Shown here one piece after another: positions 6,076 to 11,815 of a stretch of 11,815 bases of DNA (positions are counted from its first letter, which is position 1; each line of letters opens with the position of its first letter). The stretch is taken from positions 1 through 11,815 of the forward strand of contig JBBRVU010000136.1 in the NCBI GenBank assembly GCA_038246575.1. The letters run 5' to 3'. The position numbers and the translations under genes were made by a program. The notes under the pieces were generated by a model that saw only the letters and a list, made by a program, of their open reading frames with translations, was not told where the DNA came from and did not search any database. This DNA comes from JACCUZ01 sp038246575 (GTDB taxonomy: Bacteria > Actinomycetota > Actinomycetes > JACCUZ01).

Positions 6076-6684
6076 ATGCGAGCCCTGGTTCGCCAGTGCT
6101 GGACCGGACTGCGCCTGCTGTTGTTGTTCACCGTCGTGCTCGGGCTGCTCTACCCGTTCGCCGTGCTCACGGTCGGGCGCGCCGTGCTTTCTCGAGCCGA
6201 CGGCTCGCTCGTCGACGGCCCGAACGGCACCGTGGTCGGCTCAGGGCTGCTCGGCCAGTCGTTCTCAGGCCCGCAGTGGTTCCTGCCGCGGCCCCCGGCG
6301 GCGGGGCACGACTACGACCCCTTGGCCTCCGGCGCGTCCAACCTCGGCCCGAACAACGCGGCCCTGCTCGCGACCGTCGAGCAGCGCCGAGCTGCGGTGG
6401 CCGTGCGCGAGGGTGTCGACCCGGCGCGAGTGCCGCCCGACGCCGTCACCGCCTCCGGCTCAGGTCTCGACCCGGACGTCTCGCCGGCGTACGCCAGGCT
6501 GCAGGTGCCGCGGGTGGCCAGGGCCCGCGGGCTCCCCGAGGCACAGGTCGCGGCCCTCGTAGAGCGCCACGTCGAAGGCCGACAGCTTGGCTTCCTCGGC
6601 GAGCCGCGGGTCAACGTCCTCGAGCTCAACCTGGCGCTCGCCGAGGTGGCGTCCCCCGCAGGCCGCGGCGACGGGCGAGACTGA
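6076..6684 (+). CDS. kdpC: KdpC, K+-ATPase accessory subunit
   Basis: A complete 202-residue KdpC (family about 190-210). One N-terminal membrane helix (LRLLLLFTVVLGLLYPFAVL, 12-31) anchors a periplasmic-side domain carrying the family motifs GSGLLGQSFSGPQWFLPRP, SGASNLGPNNAALL, VPPDAVTASGSGLDPDVSP and the C-terminal FLGEPRVNVLELNLAL. In the working complex KdpC increases the affinity of the pump for ATP and stabilises KdpAB. The ATG lies six bases after the kdpB stop, and the stop is four bases before kdpD. It shows no internal damage despite the deletion just upstream, which suggests the kdpAB loss is recent or artefactual. Confidence 0.93.
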   Translation: MRALVRQCWTGLRLLLLFTVVLGLLYPFAVLTVGRAVLSRADGSLVDGPNGTVVGSGLLGQSFSGPQWFLPRPPAAGHDYDPLASGASNLGPNNAALLATVEQRRAAVAVREGVDPARVPPDAVTASGSGLDPDVSPAYARLQVPRVARARGLPEAQVAALVERHVEGRQLGFLGEPRVNVLELNLALAEVASPAGRGDGRD

Positions 6685-6688
6685 GGCC

Positions 6689-9277
6689 ATGGCCCGCGGG
6701 ACTTTGCGTGTCTACCTCGGCGCCGCCCCCGGCGTCGGGAAGACCTACGCCATGCTGGGGGAGGGCCGCCGCCGGCTCGAACGCGGAACCGATGTGGTCG
6801 TCGGGTTCGTCGAGACCCACGGCCGCGCACACACCGCAGAGCTGTTGGAAGGCCTCGAGGTCGTCGCCCGCCGGCAGCTTGGCTACCGCGGCGCGGTGTT
6901 CGGCGAGATGGACGTCGACGCGGTCCGCCGCCGCCGGCCGCACGTGGCACTGGTCGACGAGCTCGCCCACACCAACGTTCCGGGCACCCGAAACGCGAAG
7001 CGCTGGGAGGACGTCGAGGAGCTGCTCGAGGCCGGCATCGACGTGATCACGACCGTCAACATTCAGCACCTGGAGTCGCTCAACGACGTCGTCGCGTCGA
7101 TCACCGGTGTTCGCCAGCAGGAGACCGTTCCCGACGACGTCGTCCGGCGCGCCGATCAGATCGAGCTGGTCGACATGAGTCCTCAGGCGCTTCGCCGGCG
7201 GATGGCCCACGGCAACGTCTATGCGCCGGAGAAGGTCGACGCTGCCCTCGCCCACTACTTCCGCGTCGGCAACCTCACCGCGTTGCGTGAGCTGGCGCTG
7301 CTCTGGGTGGCCGACCGGGTCGACGATGCGCTCGAGTCCTATCGTGCCGAGCACGACATCTCCGCACCCTGGCCGGCCCGGGAGCGGGTTGTCGTGGCGT
7401 TGTCCGGCGGCCCCGAAGGCGATGGGCTGCTCCGCCGCGGTGCACGCATCGTCGAACGGGCGATGGGCGGCGAGCTGCTCGCACTGCGCGTCTCCCGCAG
7501 CGACGGGCTCACCGAGGGGGCCCCGGACGCCGTCGCCCGGCAGCGACGCCTCGTCGAGTCCCTCGGCGGCACCTGGCACTCCGTCATCGGCGACGACGTC
7601 GCGACCGCCATCCTCGACTTCGCCCGAGGGGTAAACGCCAGCCAAGTGGTGCTGGGCGCGTCGCGGCGAGGACGGCTGGGCACGCTCGTCGCTCCAGGGC
7701 CGGTGCCCGCCGTGGTTCGCGGCTCCGGCGACATCGACGTCCACATCGTCACCCACGATCCGTCCAGCCACGCCCAGCGCCAGCCGCAGTCGGCGTCGCG
7801 GCTGGGACCGAGGCGTCGCCTGGGCGGCTGGCTACTGGCCCTGCCCGGCTCGCTGGTGCTGACCCTCGTCCTGCACCTGACCCGTGGCGTGCATGGCCTT
7901 GCCACCGTGCTGCTGCTCTACCTGACATTCACCGTCGGCGTCGCTCTCGTCGGTGGCATGGCCCCCGCCATCGTGGCCGCCCGAGCCAGCGGGCTGCTCG
8001 CCAACTTCTTCTTCACCCCGCCGACCTACACGTTCACGATCGCGCAGCCGCAGAACCTCCTGGCGGTCGTCGTGCTCGTGGGTGTCGCCATCGCCGTCTC
8101 GCTCGTCGTCAATCTCGCGGCCCAGCGCACCGTGGACGCGTCGCGGGCGCGTGCCGAGGCCGACACGCTCAGCACCCTCGCAGGGTCGGTGCTCCAAGGG
8201 GGTGAGGCCGTACCCGCCTTGCTCGCCCGGCTGCGGGAGTCGTTCAACCTCGCCTCGGTCGTGCTCCCTCAGCGTGACGTCGACGACAACCGCTGGCACG
8301 AGGTCTCGGCCGGGCGAGCCGCTGAGTCGCCCGCCCCGGTCGAGCTCGCCGCCGACGTCCCAGCGACGACGCTCGTGGTCAACGATGAGCTGCGTCTCGT
8401 CCTCATCGGACGCGCGCTGAGTCCCGAGGACACCCGAGTCGCCAACGTCGTCGCCGCCCAGCTGGAGACGCTGGCCGAGCGCGATCGGCTGCGCGCCGAG
8501 GCACGCGTGGCCCGCCAGGAGAAGGAGCGCACCGCGATCCGCAGCGCGTTGCTCGCCGCGGTTTCCCACGACCTTCGGACGCCGCTGTCTGCGATCAAGG
8601 CCGCCGCCAGCAGCCTGCGGGCCACCGACATCAGGCTGGAGCCGCCCGACGAGCGCGAGTTGCTCGAGGAGATCGAGGACTCCGCGGACCGCCTGCAGGG
8701 CCTCATCGACAACTTGCTCGACGTCAGCCGCCTCGATGCGGGGGCGGTGCGGCCGCAGCTGGCCCCTGTCGCGCTGGACGACGTCGTGGCGCGCGCCCTG
8801 CGCGGCCTGCCCGAAGACGCGGTCGTCGTGGAGGTCCCGGACACGCTGCCGCTCGTCCTCGCCGACGAGGGTCTGCTCGAGAGAGCGTTGGCCAACATCG
8901 TCGAAAACGCCGTGCGCTACTCAACGTCCGAGCCGGTTTCGGTCAGCGCCGCCGCGGTGTCCGAGCGTGCAGTGCTGCGCATCGCCGACCGGGGACCCGG
9001 GGTCCCGGACACGCGCAAGGCAGACATGTTCCGAGCCTTCCAGCGGCTCGGTGACGCTCCCGCGGGCCAGGGCATCGGGCTTGGGCTGGCCGTAGCCCGC
9101 GGTTTCGTCGAGGCCAACCGGGGCACGCTCGACGCCGAGGACACCCCCGGCGGAGGACTCACCCTCGTCCTGACGCTGTCCTTGGCGCCGGTGCTTGGGC
9201 ACGAGCCGCCAGGTGAACCGGTGGCAGAGTCGCCGGCCGATCCGGCAGGCCGTACGCTCGCGGGCGGGCAGCGGTGA
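6689..9277 (+). CDS. kdpD: KdpD, osmosensitive K+-responsive sensor histidine kinase
   Basis: A full-length 862-residue KdpD. In order: the KdpD N-terminal domain with Walker A GAAPGVGKT (11-19) and Walker B VALVDELAHTN (86-96); a universal-stress-protein-like domain (about 230-355); four closely spaced membrane helices (about 380-480); a GAF-like linker; the HisKA segment AAVSHDLRTPLSAIKAAA with the phosphorylated His627; and the ATPase domain with N box NIVENAVRYS (736-745), G1 DRGPGVP (767-773) and G2 GIGLGLAVARG. It senses low K+ or osmotic stress and phosphorylates KdpE. The ATG at 6689 is chosen because homology begins at its RVYLGAAPG; an in-frame ATG at 6587 would lie inside kdpC and adds only composition-biased sequence. 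Its stop overlaps the kdpE start (GTGA). Confidence 0.95.
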   Translation: MARGTLRVYLGAAPGVGKTYAMLGEGRRRLERGTDVVVGFVETHGRAHTAELLEGLEVVARRQLGYRGAVFGEMDVDAVRRRRPHVALVDELAHTNVPGTRNAKRWEDVEELLEAGIDVITTVNIQHLESLNDVVASITGVRQQETVPDDVVRRADQIELVDMSPQALRRRMAHGNVYAPEKVDAALAHYFRVGNLTALRELALLWVADRVDDALESYRAEHDISAPWPARERVVVALSGGPEGDGLLRRGARIVERAMGGELLALRVSRSDGLTEGAPDAVARQRRLVESLGGTWHSVIGDDVATAILDFARGVNASQVVLGASRRGRLGTLVAPGPVPAVVRGSGDIDVHIVTHDPSSHAQRQPQSASRLGPRRRLGGWLLALPGSLVLTLVLHLTRGVHGLATVLLLYLTFTVGVALVGGMAPAIVAARASGLLANFFFTPPTYTFTIAQPQNLLAVVVLVGVAIAVSLVVNLAAQRTVDASRARAEADTLSTLAGSVLQGGEAVPALLARLRESFNLASVVLPQRDVDDNRWHEVSAGRAAESPAPVELAADVPATTLVVNDELRLVLIGRALSPEDTRVANVVAAQLETLAERDRLRAEARVARQEKERTAIRSALLAAVSHDLRTPLSAIKAAASSLRATDIRLEPPDERELLEEIEDSADRLQGLIDNLLDVSRLDAGAVRPQLAPVALDDVVARALRGLPEDAVVVEVPDTLPLVLADEGLLERALANIVENAVRYSTSEPVSVSAAAVSERAVLRIADRGPGVPDTRKADMFRAFQRLGDAPAGQGIGLGLAVARGFVEANRGTLDAEDTPGGGLTLVLTLSLAPVLGHEPPGEPVAESPADPAGRTLAGGQR

Positions 9278-9948
9278 CCCGTGTGCTCGTCGTCGAGGAC
9301 GACCCCGGCCTCGCGCGCGCTCTCGCCATCACTCTGCGCGCCCGCCGCTATGACGTCGACCTTGCCCGCACGGGGGCTGCCGGGCTCGACGCCGCGGCCA
9401 GCCGCCCCCCCGACCTCGTGGTGCTCGACCTCGGCCTGCCTGACCTGGACGGCATGGAGGTCCTGCAAGCGCTGCGCGGCTGGAGCAGCGTGCCCGTCGT
9501 TGTCCTCTCCGCGCGCCAGAGCAGCACCGACAAGGTGCGCGCACTCGACGGCGGGGCCGACGACTACGTGACCAAACCCTTCGGGATGGACGAGCTGCTC
9601 GCCCGCATCCGGGCCGCAACCCGGCGGGCCGGTCCGGAGGCCGACCAGCCGATTGTCGAGACCGGGGCGTTCACGATCGATCTGGCGCTGCGGCGCGTCA
9701 CGAAGGAGGGCGAGGAGGTGCGACTCACTCCCACGGAATGGCGGATCCTGGAGATCCTCGCCCGTAACCTCGGTCGCATCGTCGGTCGCCGCGAGCTGCT
9801 CCGTCAGCTGCGTGGACCGCACCTGGACACCGAAACCCACTACCTGCGGGTCTACCTCGCGCAGCTCCGTGCGAAGCTCGAGCCCGACCCCGCACGCCCG
9901 CAGCACCTCCTTACCGAAGCCGGCGTCGGATACCGTCTCGTCCCCTGA
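9274..9948 (+). CDS. kdpE: KdpE, OmpR-family response regulator of kdp
   Basis: 224 residues, the usual length. The receiver domain has the acidic pair E8-D9/D10, the phosphorylated Asp52 in VVLDLGLPDLDG, S79 in VVLSAR and Lys101 in DDYVTKPFG. The C-terminal winged helix (about 126-224) contains RRVTKEGEEVRLTPTEWRIL, the recognition region HYLRVYLAQLRAKLEPDP, and ends with GVGYRLVP. Phosphorylated by KdpD, it activates the kdp promoter, here presumably through the CGTCA boxes at 4207-4243. It starts at a GTG overlapping the kdpD stop, so the kinase and regulator are made together. A hairpin 16 bases after the stop probably ends the operon. Confidence 0.95.
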   Translation: MTRVLVVEDDPGLARALAITLRARRYDVDLARTGAAGLDAAASRPPDLVVLDLGLPDLDGMEVLQALRGWSSVPVVVLSARQSSTDKVRALDGGADDYVTKPFGMDELLARIRAATRRAGPEADQPIVETGAFTIDLALRRVTKEGEEVRLTPTEWRILEILARNLGRIVGRRELLRQLRGPHLDTETHYLRVYLAQLRAKLEPDPARPQHLLTEAGVGYRLVP

Positions 9949-9964
9949 GTCGGCCCAATCGTCC

Positions 9965-9984
9965 GCAGCCGCCCTTGCGGCTGC
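9965..9984 (+). terminator. Hairpin terminator after kdpE
   Basis: GCAGCCGC at 9965-9972 pairs perfectly with GCGGCTGC at 9977-9984 around a CCTT loop, 16 bases after the kdpE stop. There is no U-tract, as is common in high-GC actinobacterial terminators. It directly abuts the candidate -10 of the next gene. Confidence 0.5.
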
Positions 9985-9990
9985 CACGAT
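9985..9990 (+). promoter_or_regulatory. Candidate -10 hexamer for the PPOX-type gene
   Basis: CACGAT keeps the A at position 2 and T at position 6 of TAnnnT and ends six bases before the GTG start at 9997, consistent with a leaderless transcript. If so, the -35 region would overlap the terminator hairpin. The match is weak taken alone; the same six-base spacing is seen before the hydrolase and vapB. Confidence 0.3.
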
Positions 9991-9996
9991 GGGGCG

Positions 9997-10410
9997 GTGG
10001 ACGCGGACGAGTGCCGCCGCCGGCTGGCAGCGGCGCCGCACGGGTACCTCGCAACCGCCAGCCGCGAGGGCGTGCCGCACCTCGTGCCAGTGGTGTTCGC
10101 GCTGGCCGACGACGTGATCGCGACGGCGGTCGACCACAAGCCCAAGCGCACGACCGCGCTGCGTCGGTTGCGCAACATCCGCGAGAACCCCATGGTGTGC
10201 CTGCTCGCCGACTTCTACGACGAGGACTGGTCGCGACTGTGGTGGGTCCGGGCGGACGCGATGGCGATGGTCGTCGAGCAGGGGGAGGCGTACGTCGCAG
10301 CGATCGGCCGCCTGCAACAGCGCCACCCGCAGTACCGCAACCAACCGCCCACGGGGCCGGTCGTGCTCGCCAGCGTCCAGCGGTGGTCGGGATGGTCGGC
10401 GATCGGCTGA
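9997..10410 (+). CDS. PPOX-class (probably F420-dependent) oxidoreductase
   Basis: A 137-residue split-barrel flavin-fold protein. The N-terminus HGYLATASREGVPHLVPVVF is the typical PPOX/pyridoxamine-oxidase-like strand pair, followed by VIATAVDHKPKRTTALRRLR, NIRENPMVCLLADFYDEDWS and LWWVRADAMAMVVEQGE. The combination of xDHKPK, a NIRxNP helix start and a DxYxEDWxxLWWVR stretch resembles the actinobacterial Rv0121-like group (TIGR03668), annotated as F420-dependent but not biochemically assigned. It probably binds a deazaflavin or flavin cofactor; the substrate is unknown. The GTG at 9997 is chosen because homology begins almost at once; an ATG at 9989 is out of frame. It is in the same direction as kdp but probably has its own promoter. 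It converges with vapC, leaving 15 bases between stops. Confidence 0.82.
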   Translation: MDADECRRRLAAAPHGYLATASREGVPHLVPVVFALADDVIATAVDHKPKRTTALRRLRNIRENPMVCLLADFYDEDWSRLWWVRADAMAMVVEQGEAYVAAIGRLQQRHPQYRNQPPTGPVVLASVQRWSGWSAIG

Positions 10411-10432
10411 CCGCCGGCGTACCGGTCAGCCG
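10404..10432. terminator. Bidirectional hairpin terminator between convergent genes
   Basis: CGGCTGACCG at 10404-10413 and CGGTCAGCCG at 10423-10432 form a perfect 10-bp stem with a 9-base loop. The left arm contains the TGA of the PPOX gene (10408-10410), and the right arm contains the vapC stop read on the minus strand (10426-10428). It can act on both strands. No U-tract follows in either direction. Confidence 0.6.
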
Positions 10433-10857
10433 TCCAGCGGCCGCTGCCAGCGCAGCCCTGGGAAGCGCGCGAAGCCGGCGTCTGTCGTGATCCACAGCGC
10501 CCCGTGCTCGATGGCCAACGCGGCGAGCGCGGCATCCTGCACGGCGTTGCCACGAACGCCGAGGTGCCGGCAGAACTCGGCGAAGATGCGCCAGTGCCGT
10601 GGTCCGGGCCGCACCGGCACGGCGCTCGGCGCACCCAGCAACGCCTCGCAGAAGTCCAGGGCCACCGCTGGGGGAGTGGGTTCCCGGTAGATGCGGCGGT
10701 GAGTCACGATTCGTACGAAGGACGCGAGCACCGACTCGCTGACCCCGAACGGTTCGCGCCCGGTGAGCGCGTGCTCTAGCCAGCGGCGGTACTCAGGTGC
10801 GCGGTCGCTCTCGGGGCGGTGGGCGTAGATGAGCACGTTGACATCAGCGAGCAGCAT
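10426..10857 (-). CDS. vapC: VapC-type PIN-domain toxin ribonuclease
   Basis: A 143-residue PIN-domain protein. The four acidic active-site residues are visible: D5 in LLADVNVLIYAH, E41 in VSESVLASF, D108 in GNAVQDAALAALA and D126 in ITTDAGFARF. PIN toxins of VapBC systems are Mg2+-dependent RNases that cut tRNA or rRNA and stop translation when the antitoxin is lost. The preceding gene on the same strand is a small antitoxin-like protein whose end overlaps this start by 14 bases, the usual VapBC layout. All key residues are present, so it should be active. The RNA target cannot be read from sequence. Confidence 0.9.
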   Translation of the reverse strand: MLLADVNVLIYAHRPESDRAPEYRRWLEHALTGREPFGVSESVLASFVRIVTHRRIYREPTPPAVALDFCEALLGAPSAVPVRPGPRHWRIFAEFCRHLGVRGNAVQDAALAALAIEHGALWITTDAGFARFPGLRWQRPLDG

Positions 10858-11104
10858 CGCGGCCCTGGTCGTCGTCGAGGAGATCCGCCAGCCCCTCGCG
10901 GTCGTCGAGGTCGACGCCGGGGCGCAAGCCGCTGCCGCCGAACACCGGCAGCTCGATCTGCTGCTCGGTCCCGCCCTCGTTGCGAGCCGTCAACAGGAGG
11001 CGCAGGCCGTCGTCCACGACGTCGCCCAACGATCGCCGGTGACGCGCAGCAAGCTCGCGTGCGCGGGTCAGCAGCGCATCGTCGATGTTCACCGTGGTGC
11101 GCAT
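10844..11104 (-). CDS. vapB: VapB-type antitoxin
   Basis: 86 residues. The N-terminal part (MRTTVNIDDALLTRARELAA through LRLLLTARN, 1-42) has the beta strand and two helices of a ribbon-helix-helix DNA-binding domain. The acidic C-terminal tail (VDLDDREGLADLLDDD) would wrap the toxin and fill its active site. Such antitoxins also repress their own promoter, more strongly when bound to toxin. The start is the ATG at 11104, where the conserved RTTVNIDD strand begins and which lies six bases after a TATGGT hexamer. The stop lies inside the vapC coding region (14-base overlap), coupling their translation. Confidence 0.88.
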   Translation of the reverse strand: MRTTVNIDDALLTRARELAARHRRSLGDVVDDGLRLLLTARNEGGTEQQIELPVFGGSGLRPGVDLDDREGLADLLDDDQGRDAAR

Positions 11105-11110
11105 CGGATC

Positions 11111-11116
11111 ACCATA
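11111..11116 (-). promoter_or_regulatory. Candidate -10 of the vapBC operon (leaderless)
   Basis: TATGGT on the minus strand fits TAnnnT and ends six bases before the vapB ATG, with no Shine-Dalgarno sequence between. Two GTGAT copies on the same strand flank it closely and could be part of the autoregulatory operator. Confidence 0.45.
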
Positions 11117-11130
11117 GCATCACTGGGGTG

Positions 11131-11140
11131 CATCATGATG
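11131..11140. promoter_or_regulatory. Palindrome, possible VapB operator
   Basis: CATCATGATG is a perfect 10-base palindrome 15-25 bases upstream of the vapB -10 hexamer. Ribbon-helix-helix antitoxins bind short palindromes near their promoters. It also overlaps the possible ATG codons of the divergent broken gene, so it may be coincidental. Confidence 0.3.
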
Positions 11141-11538
11141 TGGCGCCGCACCTCGGCGTCAGGGGGGACGGCAACGAATACGTTGCCGCCGTGGCGGTCT
11201 GGCTGCGAGTGGGCAGCATTGGCGGGACGTCGGCACCGCGGCCTTCTGCGCGCCTTCGGGCAGCAGACCGCCGGCTGGGGGGTCATCGACCTGGGTATCG
11301 CGGCAATGTCGGCGCTGCGCCACAACCCGCCCGCCCCGGACCGGCTGCGTCGAGTGCTGGTCGTCAACTCGGTCCTCGACTCGGGTACGTCGCGGTGGGG
11401 CTGCACCTGTTGGTGCGCAGGCCGACGTTCGGCGGGCGGCTGTCGCGCGCGGCGTCGGCCGGGCACGGTGCCTCTATCGCGGTGCAGGGCGTCGCGCTGC
11501 TGGTGCTGGACGTGGAGCATGCGCGCCGGCTGGGTTGA
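11135..11538 (+). pseudogene. Frameshifted small integral membrane protein of unknown function
   Basis: From about 11249 one frame reads RAFGQQTAGWGVIDLGIAAM and, after a charged stretch, LRRVLVVNSVLDSG. The sequence then continues in the next frame as GYVAVGLHLLVRRPTFGG, HGASIAVQGVALLVLDVEHA and ends RRLG before TGA 11536-11538. Joined, this gives a short protein of three or four hydrophobic helices: WG-x-IDxGIA, then LLxVNxxLDxGYVAxG, then HGxxIxVQGxxLLVLD. It recalls DUF6992-like membrane proteins, but I am not sure of the name. One base appears to be missing at the GGG near 11383-11385. The N-terminus before about 11200 does not look natural; in-frame ATGs at 11135 and 11138 are the earliest plausible starts. 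It is divergent from vapBC. Confidence 0.45.
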
Positions 11539-11676
11539 CGCCAGGCGGGCCGCAAGTGAGTCTCCCGGAGAAGAAGCGTGCAACTCAGCATCTGGGGATT
11601 GCCCTGCAGGACACACGTCCGGCGTCTGACCGCTTTGTAATGCGCGGGGGGTGTCTCTATGGCGGTTGTCAAGCCG
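11539..11676. other. Short non-coding gap before the right-hand IS
   Basis: I recognise no gene. GTGTCTC occurs as a direct repeat at 11651-11657 and 11680-11686, and CCTGCAGG is a palindrome near 11604-11611. The outer end of the right-hand insertion sequence must lie somewhere here, probably 11635-11676, but I cannot identify its inverted repeat without the other end. Confidence 0.3.
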
Positions 11677-11815
11677 CTAGTGTCTCGTGTTTGAAGTCGT
11701 TGGACGGGGTCGGGCTTTGGCGAGGATGTCGTCGGCGCTCTTGGTCCAGACGAAGGGCTGGCAGCGGTCGTTCCAGCTGTCGATGTAGGTCTCGATCGCC
11801 GTGGTGAGGTCGGTG
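11677..11815 (-). CDS. C-terminal end of an IS630-type transposase (runs off the right edge)
   Basis: The last 45 codons of a minus-strand gene end at TAG 11679-11677. They contain AIETYIDSWNDRCQPFVWTK followed by SADDILAKA and a basic tail ending NTRH. The WND-x(5)-FVWTK-x-ADxILAKA block is the conserved C-terminus of IS630-family DDE transposases, where the final catalytic acid lies shortly upstream, outside the window. The frame is intact over the visible part. It represents an insertion sequence entering from the right, in the opposite orientation to the degraded IS630 piece at 3240-3640. Confidence 0.8.
   Translation of the reverse strand, partial: TDLTTAIETYIDSWNDRCQPFVWTKSADDILAKARPRPTTSNTRH

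Noticed and set aside
6587..6688. Upstream ATG extending kdpD by 34 codons
   Set aside because: The extension lies inside kdpC, has biased Ser/Pro/Arg content, and KdpD homology begins right after the ATG at 6689.
5211..7046. A 611-codon plus-strand open frame through kdpB, kdpC and kdpD
   Set aside because: It is a shifted frame of genuine Kdp genes with extreme Arg/Ala content.
8917..10344. A 475-codon minus-strand open frame antisense to kdpD, kdpE and the PPOX gene
   Set aside because: It lies opposite three recognised genes with clear motifs; its translation shows no family features.
11648..11690. The GTGTCTC direct repeat as a target-site duplication of the right-hand IS
   Set aside because: One copy lies inside the transposase coding end, so it cannot be a flanking duplication; it is more likely chance or an internal IS repeat.
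1..11815. tRNA, rRNA or CRISPR array
   Set aside because: I saw no repeat-spacer pattern, no cloverleaf with a TTCGA-type T-loop in the right setting, and no rRNA-like sequence.

Overview
This is a high-GC window with long GC-rich ORFs and frequent GTG starts. GTGA stop/start overlaps occur, and three genes have -10 hexamers placed for leaderless transcription. Together with the protein families present, this points to an actinobacterium (Actinomycetota). I cannot name a genus. The window is an accessory, decaying region: it has insertion-sequence sequence at both ends, IS debris inside, and several broken genes around a few intact ones.

Left part (1-3171, minus strand). A three-gene redox operon reads right to left: an alpha/beta-hydrolase-fold protein, a BBE-type FAD-linked oxidoreductase, and a PHBH-type FAD monooxygenase. 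The hydrolase-fold protein lacks the catalytic Ser and His of its family. The oxidoreductase starts at a GTG overlapping the hydrolase stop and carries one apparent frameshift. The monooxygenase loses its C-terminal third where an IS256-like element begins (about 1-137). This looks like a small aromatic or secondary-metabolite oxidation cassette; the substrate cannot be read from sequence.

Middle debris (3172-4206). It holds a multiply frameshifted piece of an IS630-type transposase, a frameshifted fragment resembling DUF6064 membrane proteins, and about 220 bp of apparently non-coding DNA with palindromes.

Kdp locus (4207-9984, plus strand). The order is a candidate KdpE operator of three CGTCA boxes, a promoter, a leader hairpin, a 27-aa membrane peptide, kdpF, kdpA, kdpB, kdpC, kdpD and kdpE. 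The genes are tightly coupled. KdpF, KdpC, the sensor kinase KdpD and the regulator KdpE look intact. An internal deletion, about 2.2 kb by comparison with family lengths, joins KdpA residue 168 out of frame to the last ~350 residues of KdpB. This removes most of the K+ channel subunit and the ATPase phosphorylation site. As written, the locus keeps its signalling arm without a working pump.

Right part (9985-11815). There is a PPOX/F420-type flavin-fold oxidoreductase, then a 10-bp-stem bidirectional terminator whose arms contain the stop codons of two convergent genes. A VapBC toxin-antitoxin pair follows (minus strand), then a frameshifted small membrane-protein gene and the C-terminal end of an IS630-type transposase running off the window on the minus strand.

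Four of the apparent single-base frameshifts lie in or next to short G or C runs, so sequencing error must be excluded before all of them are called true pseudogenes.
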